The translations under genes were made by a program, and so were the position numbers. DNA of 64,000 nucleotides from assembly GCA_029964075.1 (NCBI GenBank), contig CM057149.1, positions 4,226,465-4,290,464 on the forward strand. Reading direction: 5' to 3'. The notes below the pieces were generated by a model, which worked only from the letters and a program-made list of their open reading frames with translations, had not been told where the DNA came from and ran no database searches. The DNA is from Patiria pectinifera. Its lineage: Eukaryota; Echinodermata; Asteroidea; Valvatida; Asterinidae. Below are positions 60,801-64,000 of the stretch, in pieces. Positions within the stretch are counted from its first letter, which is position 1. The number at the start of each line of letters is the position of its first letter.

Positions 60801-62040
60801 ACTGAAATGTAATGGCTTTGGCCAGAATCATCGGCATCTGTATATTCAGAAGAGCAGATTTGTTTTTTTCTTTTTTTTCATGAGAGGTATATCTCAGACT
60901 TGAAAAGAGACTACTTAATAACAGTAACTTGTGAAAGTCATTTGCATGAGAGGGACATTTGATCGTCTTCGAAAAACAGTTTTGTCAATTACAACCTTTA
61001 TGACACATAAGAAAGTGTTGAAGTCACGTTCGCTTGTCACTGTTGTTTAACCATAATCAGTGTGGTTAAAGAAATGTTAAAAAGTTGTTTCTCTTTCACA
61101 CAACTCCTGGTTTTTGTAGTTTGCAAAACGTGATGTATTTTTTTTCCAAAGCGAGACTTGCTTCCGGCAATATTTTTCCCTTTCCCTTTTATTTCTGTTT
61201 AATTAAAATCCTGACTGGATAAAACGTGTAAATGCATCATTGGAAACCTGGTACATGCCAAAGATTCCTTTGATTATCAATTTAACCTCTTCCTTCATCT
61301 GCGTTTGTTTGAAAAAAGTAGATAAATGTGTACCACTTAAACTAAAATACTTGGGAATGATTTTTTGAGTCAAAATTCAAACAACGCACATAAATAGGTT
61401 CCAAATGTTACGTTTTTACCATTATATATGGTTAATTTATTTCGGGCTAAATCTGTATAATTAAAACGTGAAATACGGGCAAATTCTATTTCACTCACCT
61501 GCAGAAAGAAGGATTCTTCATCAAATTGTAGGTCAGCAGTCAAGCCACACAAATAAATATTGGGCCAAATGTTTTCCATCCTAAATTGTCAATTGTCGGT
61601 TTAAACATGTGAAGTAAATTTAACTTCTATCTATGGCTATTAAACTCGTCCGCAGAAGAACGACCTATTCATCAATATTAGTGCACTAGTGTCCTGTGCT
61701 GCTGTTACAAACTGGCATATTATCTGATGTTGTCCATACATCTTCCACTTTGTCTAACTCGTCACCTCTGATGTTTTAGGCATCCATGTATTATTTGTTT
61801 GACTTCTTTGGTTTTTTTCCTGCATTATTTCATGACTTCTGTTCTCTTCAGTTCATGCTTTATTACTCTGTTTTATCCCTTTGTAACACAATATAAAATC
61901 GTTTTCATTGAAAAAAAATGGTTCACTTCTTGATGCAACTCAGTGAATATAATTGTAACTGCCCCAGTACTTTAAGCACAACAGTTTTGTAACTCCTCTC
62001 ATTTTTTATTTGCTTCTATACTAATATGACGAAGGAAATT
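60801..62040. other. 3' flank of the ROCO gene (probable 3' UTR and intergenic)
   Basis: AT-rich, without coding content. An AATAAA at about 61552 and an AATATAAAATC near 61890 are possible polyadenylation signals; neither is decisive. Confidence 0.4.
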
Positions 62041-64000
62041 AATATGTAATGTTGTTAAAATGTTAATTAGATGTGGTTTTTTAAGCTGTTTTCGAAAGGT
62101 CAATGACCAGCTGTAGTATGCTGTAAGGATTGTTTGCTTGTACGTGCAGAAATATATTATACTATATATTATATCCAGTGAGGTATTGCTTTGAAATCAA
62201 ATATTTAGAAGCCAAGCTTAACCTCGAAATGATGTTATTATCATTCTTGTCTTGGAATATTCATATTATCCTTTCTACTAACTCAAACAAGACGAAAATT
62301 ATCACTGAATAACAACATTGTTGTAGAAGTGCCTTATGATTTAGGAGTTAAACAAATCCACATACCGGATGTCTCTATAATATTAAAGTTTAATGAAATA
62401 AATATTGCCATGCTGGCAAAGTTAGATATTGCTTTTGAAGCTGTTTTTGAAAGGTCTATGGCCAGATGTAGTATGATATAAGGATGATGTGACTTTGTTT
62501 TGCAGAAATGTGTTTGACTATATATCTGGTGAATTATTGGTTTGATGTGTGCGAATAAAAAAGAATAGAGAAGACACACTTCAAAATGATGTTAATGTAA
62601 TTCGTATCTTAGAAGATTACTATTATCCTTGTTAATTACTCAACCAAACTGAAGATTTTCACTCATCAATACAACATTGTTGTAAAAATGCCTTGGGAGT
62701 AATTTAAAACTCATTTTGAATGTAATTACACAGTATGCATTTAATATGTCATGCTGTCCAACGTTATCAGATATTGCTTTTGAAGCCGTTTTACAAAGGG
62801 CTATGACCAGCTGTAAATTAATTTTAAAGCAGCCTGATGTTTGTGCTATGCTGTCAGGATGATGTGCACAAACACAAATGAATCCACATACAAGAACATT
62901 TGGAATGAGTATAATGTTACACAGTCTTCAGAAATTAATATGTCGTGTTGTCAAATGTTAATTAGATATTGCTTTTGAAGCTATTTTAGAAATGACCAGC
63001 GCTAGTAATAGTGTTGTATGATGTGCCTTTGCTTTGCAGAAACACTTTACTAATATCTGATGAATTATTGTTCTGATGTGTCTCCATGAAATCAAAGAAT
63101 GAGAAGACAAACTTAACTTCAGAATACTATTAATTCAATTATTTTGGAATATTCATATTATCCTATGTAACTATCTAAATCAAACTGAGACTTTCCACTT
63201 AAATACAACATTGTTGTAGAAGTGCCTCAATGATGAGTTAAGAGTACAATAAAAATGAATTCACAAATAAAAGAAAACTTGTTTGAATAACTGCACAATA
63301 TTACACATTCTAATGAAATTAATAGATCATGCTGTCAAAAAAAACTAGATATTGCTGTAAAGCTGTTTTAGAAAGGTGTATGGCCAGCTGTAGTGCTTTA
63401 AGGATAGGCCTATATGCCTTTACTATAAAAAAAAACATATTTAGTATAAAAATCTGGTTTATTACTTTTTTGATGTGTGTGCACTGTGCACGAACACAAA
63501 TATTGAGAAGACAAGCTTAAATAAATAATGTTAATATAATTCTTGTTTTGGAATATGCCTTTTATCCTTGAAACTAACTTGATCACAATGAAAATTGTCA
63601 CTGTACATGAAATACAACATTTTTGTAGAAGTGCCGTAGGAGTTAGAAGTACCCGCAAAAGATGAATCCACATATTTTAAAAATAATTGTGGATGTCTGT
63701 ATAACATCCTACAGGCTAATGAAATATATCAACTGTTAATTAAATATTGCTTAAGATCTATTTTAGGAAGGTCTATGACAAGCTGTAGTATGCTTTAAGG
63801 ATGATTGTCTTTACTATATGCAGAACATGTTTTACGATGTATATGGTGAATTATTGTTTTGATGTGTGTGCACGAAATCAAATATTCGGTTAATCAGGAG
63901 ACAAACTTATCCTCAAATTGATGTCAATATGATTCTTATTATGGAACATTTCCTTTATTTTTGTGACTAACTTCTTAAACCTTGTAGATTTCCACAAATA
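62041..64000 (+). repeat. Tandem array, unit about 360-390 bp, runs off the window
   Basis: Each unit carries TTAGATATTGCTTTTGAAGC, TGTTTT.GAAAGG.(C/T)(A/T)ATG.CCAG, CTGTAGTATG, a GATGTG..TTTGCTTTGCAGAA-like segment, AATATTCATATTATCCT and ACAACATTGTTGTAGAAGTG. Unit starts are near 62066, 62425, 62768, 62960, 63346 and 63737; the third unit is shortened. Units are diverged, so the array is old. It is non-coding. Confidence 0.8.

Noticed and set aside
1-64000. Search for LTR retroelements or endogenous viruses
   Set aside because: I found no LTR pairs, protease, integrase, gag or env-like frames. All reverse transcriptases seen belong to non-LTR elements.

Overview
The window looks like nuclear DNA of an invertebrate animal. 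Genes are split by GT-AG introns, A+T content is high, and transposable elements of many families are nested in one another. The families present (a LINE with a restriction-like endonuclease, a CR1/L2-like LINE with a 2A-like motif, tRNA-derived SINEs, hAT-type MITEs) and a death-domain ROCO gene fit a marine invertebrate. A deuterostome (echinoderm, hemichordate or cephalochordate) is my best guess, but a lophotrochozoan is not excluded. I see no prokaryotic features.

The one host gene I can assemble lies on the + strand from about 13.54 kb to 60.80 kb. I read 19 exons whose splice phases agree at every junction. From the ATG at 13568 they would encode about 942 residues: an N-terminal stretch of unknown type, a death domain, a Roc GTPase domain, a COR domain and a C-terminal death domain. 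No leucine-rich repeats are seen. The first two exons are tentative; the rest are well supported by domain content. The likely role is a ROCO-family signalling scaffold that links GTPase-driven dimerisation to death-domain adaptor assembly.

Layout. 0-2.1 kb: 3' part of a LINE with a restriction-like endonuclease (R2/HERO-like). 2.1-6.4 kb: repeat debris, including a small complete palindrome-ended element. 6.4-12.6 kb: an old minus-strand LINE cut in two by a 4.1-kb TIR element, which carries a spliced minus-strand gene remnant and a further 0.64-kb nested element. 13.5-19.4 kb: N-terminal exons of the ROCO gene among MITEs. 19.4-32.9 kb: a 13.5-kb intron filled by a SINE, a 3.8-kb palindrome-ended element and several tandem copies of another repeat family. 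32.9-49.0 kb: Roc and first COR exons, interrupted by a 3.3-kb block of interleaved tandem repeats, a hAT-type element with GTAC-rich ends, a SINE and a 36-bp-TIR MITE. 49.0-55.5 kb: an intron holding a MITE into which a 4.3-kb LINE inserted, and a foldback element. 55.5-60.8 kb: last COR exons, a partly duplicated exon and the terminal death domain. 62.0-64.0 kb: an approximately 360-390-bp tandem array running off the window.

The most unusual signal is the palindrome-ended element family. It has a short 5' hairpin, internal tandem repeats rich in TGACGTCA, and a 30-nt 3' palindrome whose stem sequence covaries with the 5' end of the same copy. It resembles Helentron-associated (HINE/DINE/pearl-like) elements. 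All family assignments come from reading the sequence; no database search was run.
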